A stretch of DNA of 62,518 nucleotides, from assembly GCA_052273485.1 (NCBI GenBank), contig DAVZID010000012.1, positions 1 through 62,518 of the forward strand, in the 5' to 3' direction. The DNA is from Anthropogastromicrobium sp052273485. Its GTDB lineage: Bacteria; Bacillota; Clostridia; Lachnospirales; Lachnospiraceae. The notes beneath the pieces were generated by a model, which searched no databases, was not told the origin of the DNA, and was given only the letters and a program-made list of their open reading frames with translations. Position 1 is the first letter of the stretch, and every line of letters begins with the position of its first letter. The position numbers were made by a program, and so were the translations under genes. This document shows positions 44,838-54,708 of the stretch, one piece after another.

Positions 44838-45875
44838 ATGAAAGAAGATATTAAATCTATGACATTGCCGGAACTGACAACATGGATGACAGCACTGGGA
44901 GAGAAGGGGTTCCGGGCAAAACAGCTGTATGGCTGGATGCATAAGAATCTTGTTTCTTCCATTGATGAGATGACCAATCTTTCCGGTGCACTCAGAAACA
45001 AATTGAAGGAGCAGGCCGATTTTGTCGTGCTTGAGCCTGTCGATGTGCGAATCTCTTCAATAGACGGAACAAGAAAATATCTGTTTCGTCTCCCAGATGG
45101 AAATGTGATCGAGAGCGTATTGATGCGCTACCATTTTGGAAATTCGGTCTGCATTTCGACACAGGTTGGCTGCCGTATGGGATGCCGCTTCTGCGCATCC
45201 ACGCTCGATGGACTGGTTAGAAGTCTTCGTCCGAGCGAGATGCTCGAACAGATTTACCGGATTCAAAAGGATATCGGAGAACGTGTTTCGAATGTTGTGT
45301 TAATGGGTTCTGGAGAACCGTTTGATAACACAGAGAATGTATTCCGTTTTCTTGATTTGATTTCCTGTGAGGAGGGATTAAACATCAGTCAGCGAAACTT
45401 AACGATTTCGACTTGTGGACTGATTCCGGGAATCGAGCAGCTAACTGAGCGTCATAGTCAGGTAACGCTTGCACTGTCGCTGCATGCACCGAACGATACG
45501 GTGCGAAGGGAACTGATGCCAATCGCAAACAAGTATCGCATTCAGGATGTACTGGCGGCTTGTAAAAAATATTTTGAAGTTACCGGACGACGCGTTACGT
45601 TTGAGTATAGTCTTGTAGCCGGAGTCAATGACAATGAGGATGAGGCAAAGCAGCTTGCTGGACTCTTAAATGGATTCCCGTGTCATGTCAATTTGATTCC
45701 GGTAAATCCGATCAAAGAAAGAAATTATGTCCAGTCCGGGCAGATTCAGATAGAGAAATTTAAAAAATTGCTTGAAAAAAGTGCAATACATGTTACTATT
45801 AGAAGGGAAATGGGCCGCGATATAGACGGCGCATGCGGACAACTCCGAAAAAGCTATCTAGAACAACATACATAA
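44838..45875 (+). CDS. rlmN: Dual-specificity RNA methyltransferase RlmN
   Basis: Radical-SAM enzyme that makes m2A2503 in 23S rRNA and m2A37 in some tRNAs. The iron-sulfur motif is Cys112, Cys116 and Cys119 (CRMGCRFC). The N-terminal FRAKQLYGWMHK segment, GSGEPFDN, and the C-terminal GACGQL with the second catalytic cysteine agree with the family. 345 residues. The GAGATCGAA upstream gives a modest ribosome site. stp follows after 13 bases. Confidence 0.95.
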   Translation: MKEDIKSMTLPELTTWMTALGEKGFRAKQLYGWMHKNLVSSIDEMTNLSGALRNKLKEQADFVVLEPVDVRISSIDGTRKYLFRLPDGNVIESVLMRYHFGNSVCISTQVGCRMGCRFCASTLDGLVRSLRPSEMLEQIYRIQKDIGERVSNVVLMGSGEPFDNTENVFRFLDLISCEEGLNISQRNLTISTCGLIPGIEQLTERHSQVTLALSLHAPNDTVRRELMPIANKYRIQDVLAACKKYFEVTGRRVTFEYSLVAGVNDNEDEAKQLAGLLNGFPCHVNLIPVNPIKERNYVQSGQIQIEKFKKLLEKSAIHVTIRREMGRDIDGACGQLRKSYLEQHT

Positions 45876-45888
45876 AGGAGTTTTTGGA

Positions 45889-46614
45889 ATGCAGATTAGT
45901 TGTAAAAGTGATATAGGAAGGATGCGTTCCCAGAATCAGGATTCTGTATTTGCATCCGACAAACCGGTGGGAAAGCTGCCAAATCTGCTGATTGTAGCCG
46001 ACGGTATGGGCGGCCATAAGGCAGGTGATTTTGCGTCCCGCTATGCAGTGGAGAAGTTAGTGGAGTGCATAAAAGAATCCGTTTACGAAAATCCACTGTT
46101 GATTGTGAGCGATGCAATTCGTGTGGTAAACCGTCGAATCTATGAAAAATCGCAGGATTATGAAGAATACAGAGGTATGGGAACAACGCTGACGCTGGCA
46201 TTTGTAGATGAGGCAAGCAAGCTTCATGTTTTTCAGGTTGGCGACAGCAGACTGTATCTGATTTCAGATACGATCCGCCAGATCACAAAGGATCACTCCT
46301 ATGTGGAAGAAATGTATCGCAAGGGGCTGATTACCAGGGATTCGGAGGAGTACCAGAGTAAGAAAAATATAATCACAAGGGCACTTGGCTCTCATGATTA
46401 TACTGCAGCAGATATTTTTGAGGAACCTGTCGTACCGGGAGATCTGCTTTTGCTGTGCTCAGATGGTTTAACCAATATGTTGGGGGATGATGCAATCCTT
46501 GAGACCGTAAAGAGTGCAGCCTCACTGGAGGAAAAGACAAATGTTCTGATTGAACAGGCCAACGAGAACGGAGGACAGGACAATATCTCTGTTATTTTGG
46601 CGGCAGTGGAGTAG
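45889..46614 (+). CDS. stp: PP2C-type Ser/Thr protein phosphatase
   Basis: Mn-dependent PPM phosphatase that reverses phosphorylation by the PASTA kinase encoded next. Metal motifs: the first Asp region SDIGRMRSQNQDS, DGMGGH beginning at Asp38, GDSR, and DGLTN near the C-terminus. 241 residues, cytoplasmic. The rlmN-stp-prkC-rsgA-rpe-thiN order is the standard Firmicute cluster. AAAGGAG precedes the ATG. Confidence 0.95.
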   Translation: MQISCKSDIGRMRSQNQDSVFASDKPVGKLPNLLIVADGMGGHKAGDFASRYAVEKLVECIKESVYENPLLIVSDAIRVVNRRIYEKSQDYEEYRGMGTTLTLAFVDEASKLHVFQVGDSRLYLISDTIRQITKDHSYVEEMYRKGLITRDSEEYQSKKNIITRALGSHDYTAADIFEEPVVPGDLLLLCSDGLTNMLGDDAILETVKSAASLEEKTNVLIEQANENGGQDNISVILAAVE

Positions 46615-46641
46615 TACCCAAAGGGGGTTATGGAGGATAGG

Positions 46642-49209
46642 ATGATACGAACAGGAACAATTCTGAGCAACAGATATGAAATCCTTGAGTTGATCGGTTC
46701 TGGTGGCATGGCATATGTCTATAAGGCAAGAGACCGAAAGCTGAGCCGATTGGTGGCGATCAAAATCTTAAAAGAAGAGTTCTGTAAAGATAAGAGCTTT
46801 GTGGCAAAATTCCGTATGGAGGCACAGGCTGCAGCAGGACTGTCACACAACAATGTGGTTGGTGTTTATGATGTTGGTGAGGAGGATAACACGCACTACA
46901 TCGTCATGGAGTTGATCGACGGCATTACACTGAAGGAATATATTACCCGAAAAAGAAAGCTAGGCACGAAGGAGTCGATTGGAATCGCTATCCAGGTAGC
47001 CCAAGGACTTGAGGCGGCGCATAAGCGCCATATTGTGCACCGTGATATTAAACCGCAGAATATTATTATTTCGAAGGATGGTCGTATTAAGGTTGCTGAT
47101 TTTGGCATTGCAAGAGCAATCACCGATGAGACGACGAATCTTTATGGTGCTGCGGGCTCAGTGCATTATATTTCACCAGAGCAGGCAAGAGGCGGTTATT
47201 GTGATGAGCGAAGCGATATTTATTCGCTCGGAATCACAATCTATGAGATGGTGACAGGACGTGTGCCATTTGACGGGGATACGACTGTAGCGGTAGCAAT
47301 CGCACATATCAACGAGGCGATGGTTCCACCGAGCAATATCGAGCCAAGCGTTCCGGTTGCACTCGAACAAATTATTTTCAAGTGTACACAAAAACGTCCA
47401 AATCAGCGCTACTCTAGCTGTGCGGATCTGATTAAGGATCTTCGTCATGCGCTTGTTGCGCCAAATGAGCGTTTTGTCCATTTTATACAGCTTGAGGAGA
47501 CGGCAAAGGGAGAGACAACCGTGATGAGTGACGAGCAGATGCGAAGCATTCGAAATCGCACGGAAGGTTCCCGACTTGAAAATGAAAACCATCAGGAAAA
47601 AAGTTTAAAGAGCCAACAAATTAAGCGATCTGCCGCACGAGAAAGTGCTGTTGCTCAACAACGTCATCGTCAAGATTCGATCGAGTTTGAATCCTATAAT
47701 GATCGTCGACGAGAAGGCGAATTTTCAGAGGATGCCTATAAAAAGGAAAATTACAAAAAGGAAAAGCAAATCCGTAAAAAGGCAAAGCGTGATCCAGATG
47801 ATGTAACAGTATTTGATAAGGTATTAGCAGGCATTGGCTCTGTACTTGGTGTAGCGATGCTTGTTATGTTGGTATACATTGTCGGTTCTCTTTCTGGCGC
47901 ATTTCAGCGAACACCGGCGAGTGTGTCTTCAAACAATCATACGGCAAAGGATAGTGATCCGGTTATTTCTACCTATGAGGATGCATCTGGAGATGATACG
48001 AGTGGTAGAGCAAAGGTTCCGAAGCTTCTTGGTATGAGCATTACAGAGGCAACAAAAGCATTAAAAGAGGCAGGACTTAAGATTGTTCTTGCTAGAACGT
48101 ATGAGTATTCAGAGGAATATGCGACTGGTCTGGTATGTCGTCAACAGTACGATGAGGGTACTGTAGTGGATAAGGGAAGCTCGATCAAGGTATACTTAAG
48201 CTTAGGTAGTGATAAGTTTGAGGTCAACAGTAAGCTTTATGTTAACGGAAATGTCAGCATTTTGAAATATTACTTAAGAAGTTTTAAAGACATCGATGTG
48301 GAATATATTGGCGAGTATAGTGAGACCTACGCGAAAGATATGATACTTCGCATGGATCCGGATGAAGGCTATCTGAAGGCAGGCGATTCACTAAAGGTAT
48401 ATGTCAGTCTTGGACCAGAATATGTTGATGTTCCAAATCTCTACGGAATGTCAAAGCAGCAGGCGATTGCAAAGCTTCAAAATGAAGGTTTTGCTGTGGG
48501 AACCGTCAGTGAAGTGAATAGTGACAGCACGGATGCTGGTCTTGTATGCGGTCAGAGCATTGATCCGGGTACTAGCCAGAAGAGCGGTACCGAGATTGAC
48601 TTCTCAATCAGCCTTGGACCGAAGATGGTTGTTGTTCCAGGTGTAGTAGGAAATGCAGCTGATTCGTATGCATTCCCTACAATTAGCAATGCAAATCTGT
48701 ATTACTATGTGGAGTATGCGGAAAGTACGTCTGTACCGGCGGGAACGGTCATTAGTCAGGTACCGGAAGGTGGTACATCGGTACCTGAGTATTCGACTGT
48801 AAAGCTGGTTGTAAGTTCCGGACCGCCAACAGTCAGCCTTGATTCCGGGGCGTTAACCAATATGTCACAGGATCAGGCAACCTCGACATTAGCCGGTATG
48901 GGACTTGGTGCACAGATTCAGTATCAATCGAGTGACTATGTGGCAGTTGGCTGTGTAATCGGATGGGCGTCAACTAGTGCAGATGGTTCTCTTCATGCAG
49001 GAGATACGGTCGTTATTTATATCAGTACAGGCCCAGCTCAGACGACGCCGAGCGTTGATCCGACACCAAGTTCAGATCCAGCTCCAAGTTCAGATCCAGC
49101 TCCAAGTTCAGATCCAGCATCGAGCTCAGATGCATCACAGAATACCGATTCTGGAGCGAATCAGACTTCAGATGGTGTTGCACAGCAGGCAGAGACGCAA
49201 GGCCAGTAA
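46642..49209 (+). CDS. prkC: PASTA-domain Ser/Thr protein kinase
   Basis: Membrane receptor kinase that senses peptidoglycan fragments or lipid II and phosphorylates division, wall and translation targets. The kinase domain (about 1-265) has Lys41 (AIKIL), HRDIKPQN with Asp135, and ADFGIA. A basic juxtamembrane stretch, one membrane helix (about 393-418) and several extracellular PASTA repeats (about 457-795) follow. The end is a Ser-Asp-Pro-rich tail with SDPAPS repeats and a Gln-rich tip. I start at ATG 46642, 5 bases after GGAGG; an in-frame ATG at 46630 overlaps that site. 855 residues, long for the family. Confidence 0.95.
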   Translation: MIRTGTILSNRYEILELIGSGGMAYVYKARDRKLSRLVAIKILKEEFCKDKSFVAKFRMEAQAAAGLSHNNVVGVYDVGEEDNTHYIVMELIDGITLKEYITRKRKLGTKESIGIAIQVAQGLEAAHKRHIVHRDIKPQNIIISKDGRIKVADFGIARAITDETTNLYGAAGSVHYISPEQARGGYCDERSDIYSLGITIYEMVTGRVPFDGDTTVAVAIAHINEAMVPPSNIEPSVPVALEQIIFKCTQKRPNQRYSSCADLIKDLRHALVAPNERFVHFIQLEETAKGETTVMSDEQMRSIRNRTEGSRLENENHQEKSLKSQQIKRSAARESAVAQQRHRQDSIEFESYNDRRREGEFSEDAYKKENYKKEKQIRKKAKRDPDDVTVFDKVLAGIGSVLGVAMLVMLVYIVGSLSGAFQRTPASVSSNNHTAKDSDPVISTYEDASGDDTSGRAKVPKLLGMSITEATKALKEAGLKIVLARTYEYSEEYATGLVCRQQYDEGTVVDKGSSIKVYLSLGSDKFEVNSKLYVNGNVSILKYYLRSFKDIDVEYIGEYSETYAKDMILRMDPDEGYLKAGDSLKVYVSLGPEYVDVPNLYGMSKQQAIAKLQNEGFAVGTVSEVNSDSTDAGLVCGQSIDPGTSQKSGTEIDFSISLGPKMVVVPGVVGNAADSYAFPTISNANLYYYVEYAESTSVPAGTVISQVPEGGTSVPEYSTVKLVVSSGPPTVSLDSGALTNMSQDQATSTLAGMGLGAQIQYQSSDYVAVGCVIGWASTSADGSLHAGDTVVIYISTGPAQTTPSVDPTPSSDPAPSSDPAPSSDPASSSDASQNTDSGANQTSDGVAQQAETQGQ
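49065..49125 (+). repeat. In-gene tandem repeat near the end of prkC
   Basis: The 18-base unit ccaagttcagatccagct is repeated about three to four times with minor change. It encodes the SDPAPS repeats of the kinase's extracellular tail. Such units can vary in copy number by slippage. Confidence 0.85.
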
Positions 49210-49273
49210 ACAATCGATGAGCATTGAAAATATAAAAGAAGGCAAATGAATAAAGGAATCAAGGAATTATAAG

Positions 49274-50161
49274 ATGCAGGGAAAAATCATCAAGGGAATT
49301 GCCGGTTTTTACTATGTGCAGGCAGAAAATGAGGCACAATATGAGTGCAAAGCCAAGGGAATTTTTCGGAAAGACCATAGAAAGCCCCTTGTAGGGGATG
49401 AAGTACAGATTGAAGTGCTTGATGAGGAAGAAAAGAAGGGCTCCATTGTGGAGCTCCTTCCTCGAAAAAGCGAATTGTTTCGTCCGGCAGTTGCCAACAT
49501 CGATCAGGCGGTAATTGTATTTGCCTGTCGTGAGCCGGAACCGAATTTCAATTTGCTTGACCGATTTCTTGTACTGATGGAAAAGCGAAATGTGCCGGTG
49601 ATCCTGTGTTTCACAAAAGCTGATTTGGCAACACCTGACTTTCAAGAAGAGGTGTTAAACACCTATGGTCCTGCTGGCTATCCAGTGTGCTTTACGGATT
49701 GTCATGATCCGCAGGGTGAAGGCTACCAAAAGTTGACAAAGCTCTTAGAAGGAAAGGTTACTTCATTTGCGGGACCGAGTGGTGTTGGTAAATCAACGCT
49801 TGTAAATCATTTCTGTCCAGAGGCAGGGATGGACACAGGTGCTGTCAGTGAGAAAATAAAAAGAGGAAAACATACGACCAGACATTCCGAGATCTTTTAT
49901 CTGGGTCATCAGACATTTTTGTTTGATACGCCAGGTTTTAGCTCATTGGATGTGCTTTCACTGGAAAAAGAGGAACTTGAGCTCCTTTTTCCAGAATTCG
50001 AACCATATCTTGGTCATTGCCGTTTTACTGGTTGTTCACACATTTCAGAACCGTCGTGTGGAATCAAAGAAGCGGTCGAGGAGGGGGAAATCAGTCAGAA
50101 GCGGTATGAAAGCTATACTGCTTTTTATAAGGAGTTAAATGCAGTGAGACGATATAAGTAA
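49274..50161 (+). CDS. rsgA: Ribosome small-subunit biogenesis GTPase RsgA
   Basis: Circularly permuted GTPase that checks the 30S decoding centre late in assembly. It has an N-terminal OB domain (about 1-65), a G domain with the P-loop GPSGVGKST at 167-175 after the G4-like FTKADL motif, and a C-terminal zinc finger (CRFTGCSHISEPSC). A substrate of PASTA kinases in several Gram-positives, which fits its position directly after prkC. 295 residues. Confidence 0.95.
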   Translation: MQGKIIKGIAGFYYVQAENEAQYECKAKGIFRKDHRKPLVGDEVQIEVLDEEEKKGSIVELLPRKSELFRPAVANIDQAVIVFACREPEPNFNLLDRFLVLMEKRNVPVILCFTKADLATPDFQEEVLNTYGPAGYPVCFTDCHDPQGEGYQKLTKLLEGKVTSFAGPSGVGKSTLVNHFCPEAGMDTGAVSEKIKRGKHTTRHSEIFYLGHQTFLFDTPGFSSLDVLSLEKEELELLFPEFEPYLGHCRFTGCSHISEPSCGIKEAVEEGEISQKRYESYTAFYKELNAVRRYK

Positions 50162-50209
50162 TACGCAATTCGTTAAAAACAGTGAGAAAGAAGAAAGGAC
50201 AGCAATTGT

Positions 50210-50881
50210 ATGGCAGACTTGGCAGTATCTTTATTATCGGCAGATTTTTCCTGTCTGGAGAAACAGCTTCAGGAATTGAAGGAGGCGAAGGTGAAATGGC
50301 TTCACATCGATGTGATGGATGGCAATTTTGTTCCGAGCATTTCTTTTGGCTTTCCGATTATTAAAACACTTCGAAAGGCATTTTCTGGCGTATTTGATGT
50401 TCATTTGATGATTCAAGAGCCGATCCGTTATATCAAAGAGTTTGCAGAATCTGGAAGTGATATGATCACGATTCATCTGGAAGCATGTGAGGATGTTGAA
50501 GCTACTTTAAGGTGGATTCGTGAGTGTGGCTGTAAGGCAGGACTTGCAATCAATCCAGCCACACCGGTAGAAGAGGTGTATCCATATCTTCATTTGGCGG
50601 ATATGATTCTTGTGATGACCGTGCAGCCAGGTTTTGGCGGTCAGAAGTACATCCATTTTGTGACAAAAAAAGTGGAAACATTGCGCCAATACTTGGATGA
50701 ACATGGACTTCATGATTCTGTGCTGATTGAGGTAGATGGAGGGATCTGTATGGAGACAGCACCAGAGGCAGCAAATGCTGGAAGTGATATCCTTGTTAGT
50801 GGCAGTTGTGTCTTTAAAGGCAATATTACAGAAAATGTAAACGGACTTTTGAAAGCGATGAATGGCGGGAGTGAAACATGA
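50210..50881 (+). CDS. rpe: Ribulose-phosphate 3-epimerase
   Basis: Interconverts ribulose-5-phosphate and xylulose-5-phosphate in the pentose phosphate pathway. TIM-barrel signatures: SLLSADF, HIDVMDGNFVPSISFG (metal His and catalytic Asp), FDVHLMI, TVQPGFGGQ and EVDGGI. 223 residues. AGAAAGGACAG precedes the ATG. Its stop overlaps the thiN start by 4 bases (ATGA). Confidence 0.96.
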   Translation: MADLAVSLLSADFSCLEKQLQELKEAKVKWLHIDVMDGNFVPSISFGFPIIKTLRKAFSGVFDVHLMIQEPIRYIKEFAESGSDMITIHLEACEDVEATLRWIRECGCKAGLAINPATPVEEVYPYLHLADMILVMTVQPGFGGQKYIHFVTKKVETLRQYLDEHGLHDSVLIEVDGGICMETAPEAANAGSDILVSGSCVFKGNITENVNGLLKAMNGGSET

Positions 50882-51543
50882 AGAAACTATTGCTGGTGTT
50901 AGGCGGAACACTTGATGCACGGTTTTTAAAGGCATGTTATGAAAAGCTTGGGCCACAGCTTGTTGTTGCGGCAGATGGAGCACTTGAGACAATTTGTGAG
51001 GCTGATATTCCCTGTGATTGTGGATTAGGTGATTTTGATACCGTATCGCAGGACATTCTTGCACGATTTCAAGAAAATGCAAAGACACGTCTGTATGCCT
51101 TTCCACCAGAGAAAGATGAGACGGATGCAGAGCTTGCTGTTCAGTTTGCAGTAAAACAGAAACCAGATGTAATTTGGATTGTGGGTGCGACAGGAGGTCG
51201 TATTGACCATATGCTTGGCAATTTGGAGCTTCTTCGCATGCCACTTCAAGCGGGCATTGAATGTGAGATTGTGGATCAACAGAATCGAATTCGTCTGATT
51301 GATCGCCCGACGGTGTTAGAGAAAATGGAAAATTGGAAATATGTATCTTTTTTGTCCTACACCGATCAGACGCAGGGAATTACATTGAATGGTTTTGCTT
51401 ATAACGTTGCAAATTTTACGCTGAAAAAAGGAAGCACACGCTGTATAAGCAATGAGATATGTGATGAAAAGGCAACGGTTTCGTTTACGAGCGGAATGCT
51501 ATATTGCATCCGTTCCCGAGACCGAGAACCAGAGATGTTTTAA
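50878..51543 (+). CDS. thiN: Thiamine pyrophosphokinase
   Basis: Transfers pyrophosphate from ATP to thiamine, giving thiamine diphosphate. The family pattern is clear: ADGALETICEADIPCD near the N-terminus, LGDFDTVS, the PPEKDETDAELAVQFA segment, and GATGGRIDHMLGNLELL. The C-terminal beta domain binds thiamine. 221 residues. It is translationally coupled to rpe through the ATGA overlap. Thiamine diphosphate is the cofactor of transketolase, which uses the rpe product. Confidence 0.92.
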   Translation: MKKLLLVLGGTLDARFLKACYEKLGPQLVVAADGALETICEADIPCDCGLGDFDTVSQDILARFQENAKTRLYAFPPEKDETDAELAVQFAVKQKPDVIWIVGATGGRIDHMLGNLELLRMPLQAGIECEIVDQQNRIRLIDRPTVLEKMENWKYVSFLSYTDQTQGITLNGFAYNVANFTLKKGSTRCISNEICDEKATVSFTSGMLYCIRSRDREPEMF

Positions 51544-51652
51544 GGCTACGTATTGTGGTTTGATTGTCAACAAATTTGCAAGGAACGAAGTTGTGATGAA
51601 AGTGGAGAGAAACGTACTCTGGAAACATTACAACGGAAAAGAGGAATCAACA

Positions 51653-52636
51653 TTGAAAAAACATAGAATTGGCTTGGCAGTATGCCTTGCTAGTTTTTGT
51701 CTTGGCGGTTGTAAGGGTGTGGTGCTTTCGACTGCACTGACCGATCATATCCTCCTTAGCGGAACGAAAACCAGACTGAGCTTACAAGAGTGCAGTCTGG
51801 TCTTTCTGGATTTTCAGACCCGCTACAACTGCTACTATGAAAATCTGGGAGAAACGGATTTTTGGAAAGAGCCGGCTGGAGAGAGCGATTTTTCCGATTA
51901 TCTACGCGATGGAAGAGTAAAGGAAGAATTGTGCGCTTTGGTGCTGTTAAACGATATGGCATCGAGCCTTGGTGTAACGCTTGATGAGGAAGACAAAGCT
52001 TTGTGTCAGGAGGCTGCAGCGGATTATTATAATAGTTTATCTGAAGCAGAAAAAGAGTATGTCCAGTCGGATGAGTCAAAGGCGGTGTCCTTATATGAAA
52101 AATATCGCATTGCGCAAAAGACGATTGATGTGCTTAGTGCAAAGATCAATACAGAGGTTAGCGATAACGATAAGCGTGTCATGATTCTTCAATTGATTGC
52201 ATCGTCGTCTCGTGAAACCATTGAGAGTGCCAAAGAACGTATTTCGTCAGGTGAGGATTTTGAGAGTGTGGCAAAAGATGTTAGTCGCTTCTCACAAATC
52301 GAATATCAGGTCAGCCGTGGAACGCTGAACCCTCTTTTGGAGGAGACTGCGATTTATATGAGCGATGGCGATGTCAGTGATATTATTCAGACGGAGGAAA
52401 ATTATTATATTATTCGCTGCGTTGATGATTTTGATGAGGAACTCAGTGCGGCAAATGAGAGTAAGGTGTTGGGAAAACTTCGCTACGCGGCATGGTCACA
52501 AAGCTTCCTAGACTATGCAAAGGAGCATCCAGTTGCCATTTCTGAGGAGATCTGGGAGAATCTTCATTTTTATCAGACAACTGCATTTACATCAGATGAT
52601 CTGTATGAAACATATGACAAGTATGTGCAAGAATAA
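51653..52636 (+). CDS. Lipoprotein with degenerate PpiC-type (PrsA-like) domain
   Basis: Probable extracytoplasmic foldase-like lipoprotein. The start TTG 51653 follows AAGAGGAA and gives a short signal peptide ending in the lipobox LGGC (Cys21), the lipid attachment site. A helical chaperone-like region runs to about 175. A parvulin-like domain follows (about 175-280), recognisable from the ISSGEDFESVAKDVS, GTLNPLLEE and IIQTEENYYIIRCVD segments. The usual catalytic histidines are not evident, so it may be a chaperone without isomerase activity. The frame is open 67 codons upstream, overlapping thiN, but without a lipoprotein signal. 327 residues. Confidence 0.8.
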   Translation: MKKHRIGLAVCLASFCLGGCKGVVLSTALTDHILLSGTKTRLSLQECSLVFLDFQTRYNCYYENLGETDFWKEPAGESDFSDYLRDGRVKEELCALVLLNDMASSLGVTLDEEDKALCQEAAADYYNSLSEAEKEYVQSDESKAVSLYEKYRIAQKTIDVLSAKINTEVSDNDKRVMILQLIASSSRETIESAKERISSGEDFESVAKDVSRFSQIEYQVSRGTLNPLLEETAIYMSDGDVSDIIQTEENYYIIRCVDDFDEELSAANESKVLGKLRYAAWSQSFLDYAKEHPVAISEEIWENLHFYQTTAFTSDDLYETYDKYVQE

Positions 52637-52679
52637 AATAAAATAGCAAAATCAAAAAAGCAAAGTTCAAAAATATAAT

Positions 52680-52726
52680 AACGATTCAGATCCATGCGAG
52701 ACAAACGTGTGGATTTGGATCGTTTT
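52680..52726 (+). terminator. Terminator after the PpiC-like lipoprotein gene
   Basis: aacgattcagatccatgcg and cgtgtggatttggatcgtt form a 19-bp stem with several G-U or A-C positions and a 7-base loop. It is followed by TTGAATTT. Its left arm resembles the taactattcagagcca ends of the rpsO-pnp element, so it may be a domesticated member of that repeat family. Confidence 0.65.
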
Positions 52727-52859
52727 GAATTTAAAAAAAAATAAAGTAGAAAGACAAAGCGGAAAAGACAACGTATGAAAACAACAGGTAAGCAGCGTAT
52801 CAGCAAAGAAAGCTCTGTGTAAATACAAGGTAAAATATGAAAAATGTGGTCAAATTGCG

Positions 52860-52888
52860 TTGACAACACAAAATCGCGGTGCTATATT
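52860..52888 (+). promoter_or_regulatory. Promoter of the metallophosphoesterase-YibE/F operon
   Basis: Perfect TTGACA (52860-52865), a 17-base spacer and TATATT (52883-52888). It is one of the best sigma-A matches in the window. Confidence 0.8.
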
Positions 52889-53049
52889 TTGTGTCGGCAG
52901 AGGGAGAAATGCAGCGGGCCCAAACAGTTCTTTCCGGCCAATTATCCATCACTGGAGATCTGTAAAAAGAAGAGACAGATCAAGATGAGAAGAATAAGAA
53001 AACAAGAATAAGAAAACAGTGATTGGAACAATGGAAGGAGTCCATGGTT

Positions 53050-54708
53050 ATGAGAAGAAGAACACTTACCGCTTTAATGACAGCAATCGCAGTGACAGGT
53101 GTCTGTACAGCAGCATTTGCCGGAACCGATCATTATAATGACAGCAGCGTATCAGGAGCAGAGTCTGGATGGGACGAGTGGACTGCAAACTGGGAGGAAA
53201 CCAGTGCAGATTTCACAAAGGTTTCCATTACACCAGGTGAGGATGAGACCAAGTTAAATTTTGCCTGGTACAGCGAGAAGACTGACAGTGAGGCGACACC
53301 AGTTGTTCATTTTGGAACCGATAAGGATGCATTAGAGGCATTTACCGGAACCGTAGGAGATGTCGATACTAGTCTAACAGGTGACACCGCGTATGAATAC
53401 AACCATGTAGCCGTAACCGGACTTGAGCCAAATACGACCTACTATTACACCGTAGAGAAGAACGGAGAGCAGACAGAAGTCAGTGAATATAAGACACAGA
53501 GTCTTGATACTGTAAAGATTTTGTACGTAGGTGATCCACAGGTCGGTGCTTCTAAGGGACAGTCTCAAAACGGTGAGGATCTGGTTGCAGATGATGGCGC
53601 AGCCAACACTGCAGCACGCAACGATGGATTTGCATGGAATCGCACCCTGACAGCTGCAACCGAGCAGAATCCAGACATTAATTTTATGATCTCCGCAGGT
53701 GATCAGGTCAACAAGACAGGAAAGCCAAAGGAAGAAGAGTATGCTTCTTATCTGGCATCCGATGTATTATCTGGTCTGGCAGTCGCAACGACTATCGGAA
53801 ATCATGATTCCTTAAATGAAGACTATATGTATCATTTCAACAACCCGAACGCATCGGACTATGGAACAACCGCAGCAGGTGGTGATTACTACTATACATA
53901 TGGCGATGGCCTGTTTATCGTACTGAACACGAATAACTACAATGTAGCAGAGCATGAGCAGTTGATCAAGGAAGCAACTGAGGCAAATCCGGATACCGCA
54001 TGGCGTGTTGTTACCATCCATCAGGATATCTACGGAAGTGGTCTTGATCATTCTGATACAGATGGCATGATTCTTCGTACCCAGCTGACACCAATCTTTG
54101 ATTCCTATGACATTGATGTGGTTCTTCAGGGACACGACCACACCTACAGCCGTTCCAAGCTGCTCTACGGTGATGGACAGACCCATCAGTCTTATGAGTT
54201 CTCTTTAAATGAGGATGGAACCGATTACGACTGGGATCACGCAACAAATGTTGAGAGCGGCGAGAAGATTGAGCTGTCACCAGAAGAAGGAAATACCGAG
54301 GCAGAGGCTGCGCTTGAGGCATTTAAGGCGGACAATCAGTGCTACACCATTGAGGATGTAGATGGCAATACTGTAACCGATCCGCAGGGTGTTCTGTATA
54401 TGACTGCAAACTCCGCATCTGGTTCCAAGTTCTATGAGCTGATCAGTTCTCAGCAGGATTACATTGCAGCGCGCAGCCAGAACTGGCTTCCAAGCTACTC
54501 TGTCATCACGATGACAAAGGATTCCTTTGCGATCGACACCTATCAGGTATTGGACGATGGCACGGTAGAGCCGATTGATGAGACCTTTACCATTCAGAAG
54601 ACCGAGACTGCCGGTGAGGCTTCTGAGGCCACCTCTGCAGAGGATGCATCTGAGAATACAGAAGATGCACAGACCGAAGCTGCAGAGACTGAGACTGCTT
54701 CCAAATAA
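53050..54708 (+). CDS. Secreted purple-acid-phosphatase-like metallophosphoesterase
   Basis: Exported calcineurin-type phosphoesterase. A signal peptide (RRRTLTALMTAIAVTGVCTAAFA) is followed by an FN3-like purple acid phosphatase N-domain (about 50-150) and the metal-binding domain: Asp162 (VGDPQVG), GDQ, GNHD at 250-253, the His of TIHQDIYGSG, and GHDHTYSRS with His362 and His364. The C-terminal tail is a Glu/Thr/Ala-rich low-complexity stretch without a sorting motif. ATG 53050 is 9 bases after GGAAGGAG; an ATG 6 bases earlier is also possible. Likely role: phosphate scavenging from organic esters. 552 residues. Confidence 0.88.
   Translation: MRRRTLTALMTAIAVTGVCTAAFAGTDHYNDSSVSGAESGWDEWTANWEETSADFTKVSITPGEDETKLNFAWYSEKTDSEATPVVHFGTDKDALEAFTGTVGDVDTSLTGDTAYEYNHVAVTGLEPNTTYYYTVEKNGEQTEVSEYKTQSLDTVKILYVGDPQVGASKGQSQNGEDLVADDGAANTAARNDGFAWNRTLTAATEQNPDINFMISAGDQVNKTGKPKEEEYASYLASDVLSGLAVATTIGNHDSLNEDYMYHFNNPNASDYGTTAAGGDYYYTYGDGLFIVLNTNNYNVAEHEQLIKEATEANPDTAWRVVTIHQDIYGSGLDHSDTDGMILRTQLTPIFDSYDIDVVLQGHDHTYSRSKLLYGDGQTHQSYEFSLNEDGTDYDWDHATNVESGEKIELSPEEGNTEAEAALEAFKADNQCYTIEDVDGNTVTDPQGVLYMTANSASGSKFYELISSQQDYIAARSQNWLPSYSVITMTKDSFAIDTYQVLDDGTVEPIDETFTIQKTETAGEASEATSAEDASENTEDAQTEAAETETASK

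Larger units (their letters stand above)
52637..53049 (+). other. Intergenic region before the metallophosphoesterase gene
   Basis: 413 bases without a gene. It holds the terminator hairpin (52680-52726), an A-rich tract, the strong promoter at 52860 and a leader of about 150 bases. The leader contains a gcgggcccaaacagttctttccggcc segment that could fold weakly. I recognise no known riboswitch in it. Confidence 0.6.

Noticed and set aside
51452..51652. N-terminal extension of the PpiC-like lipoprotein into thiN
   Set aside because: It would bury the lipoprotein signal 67 residues inside the protein. The TTG at 51653 gives a standard signal peptide and has a ribosome site.
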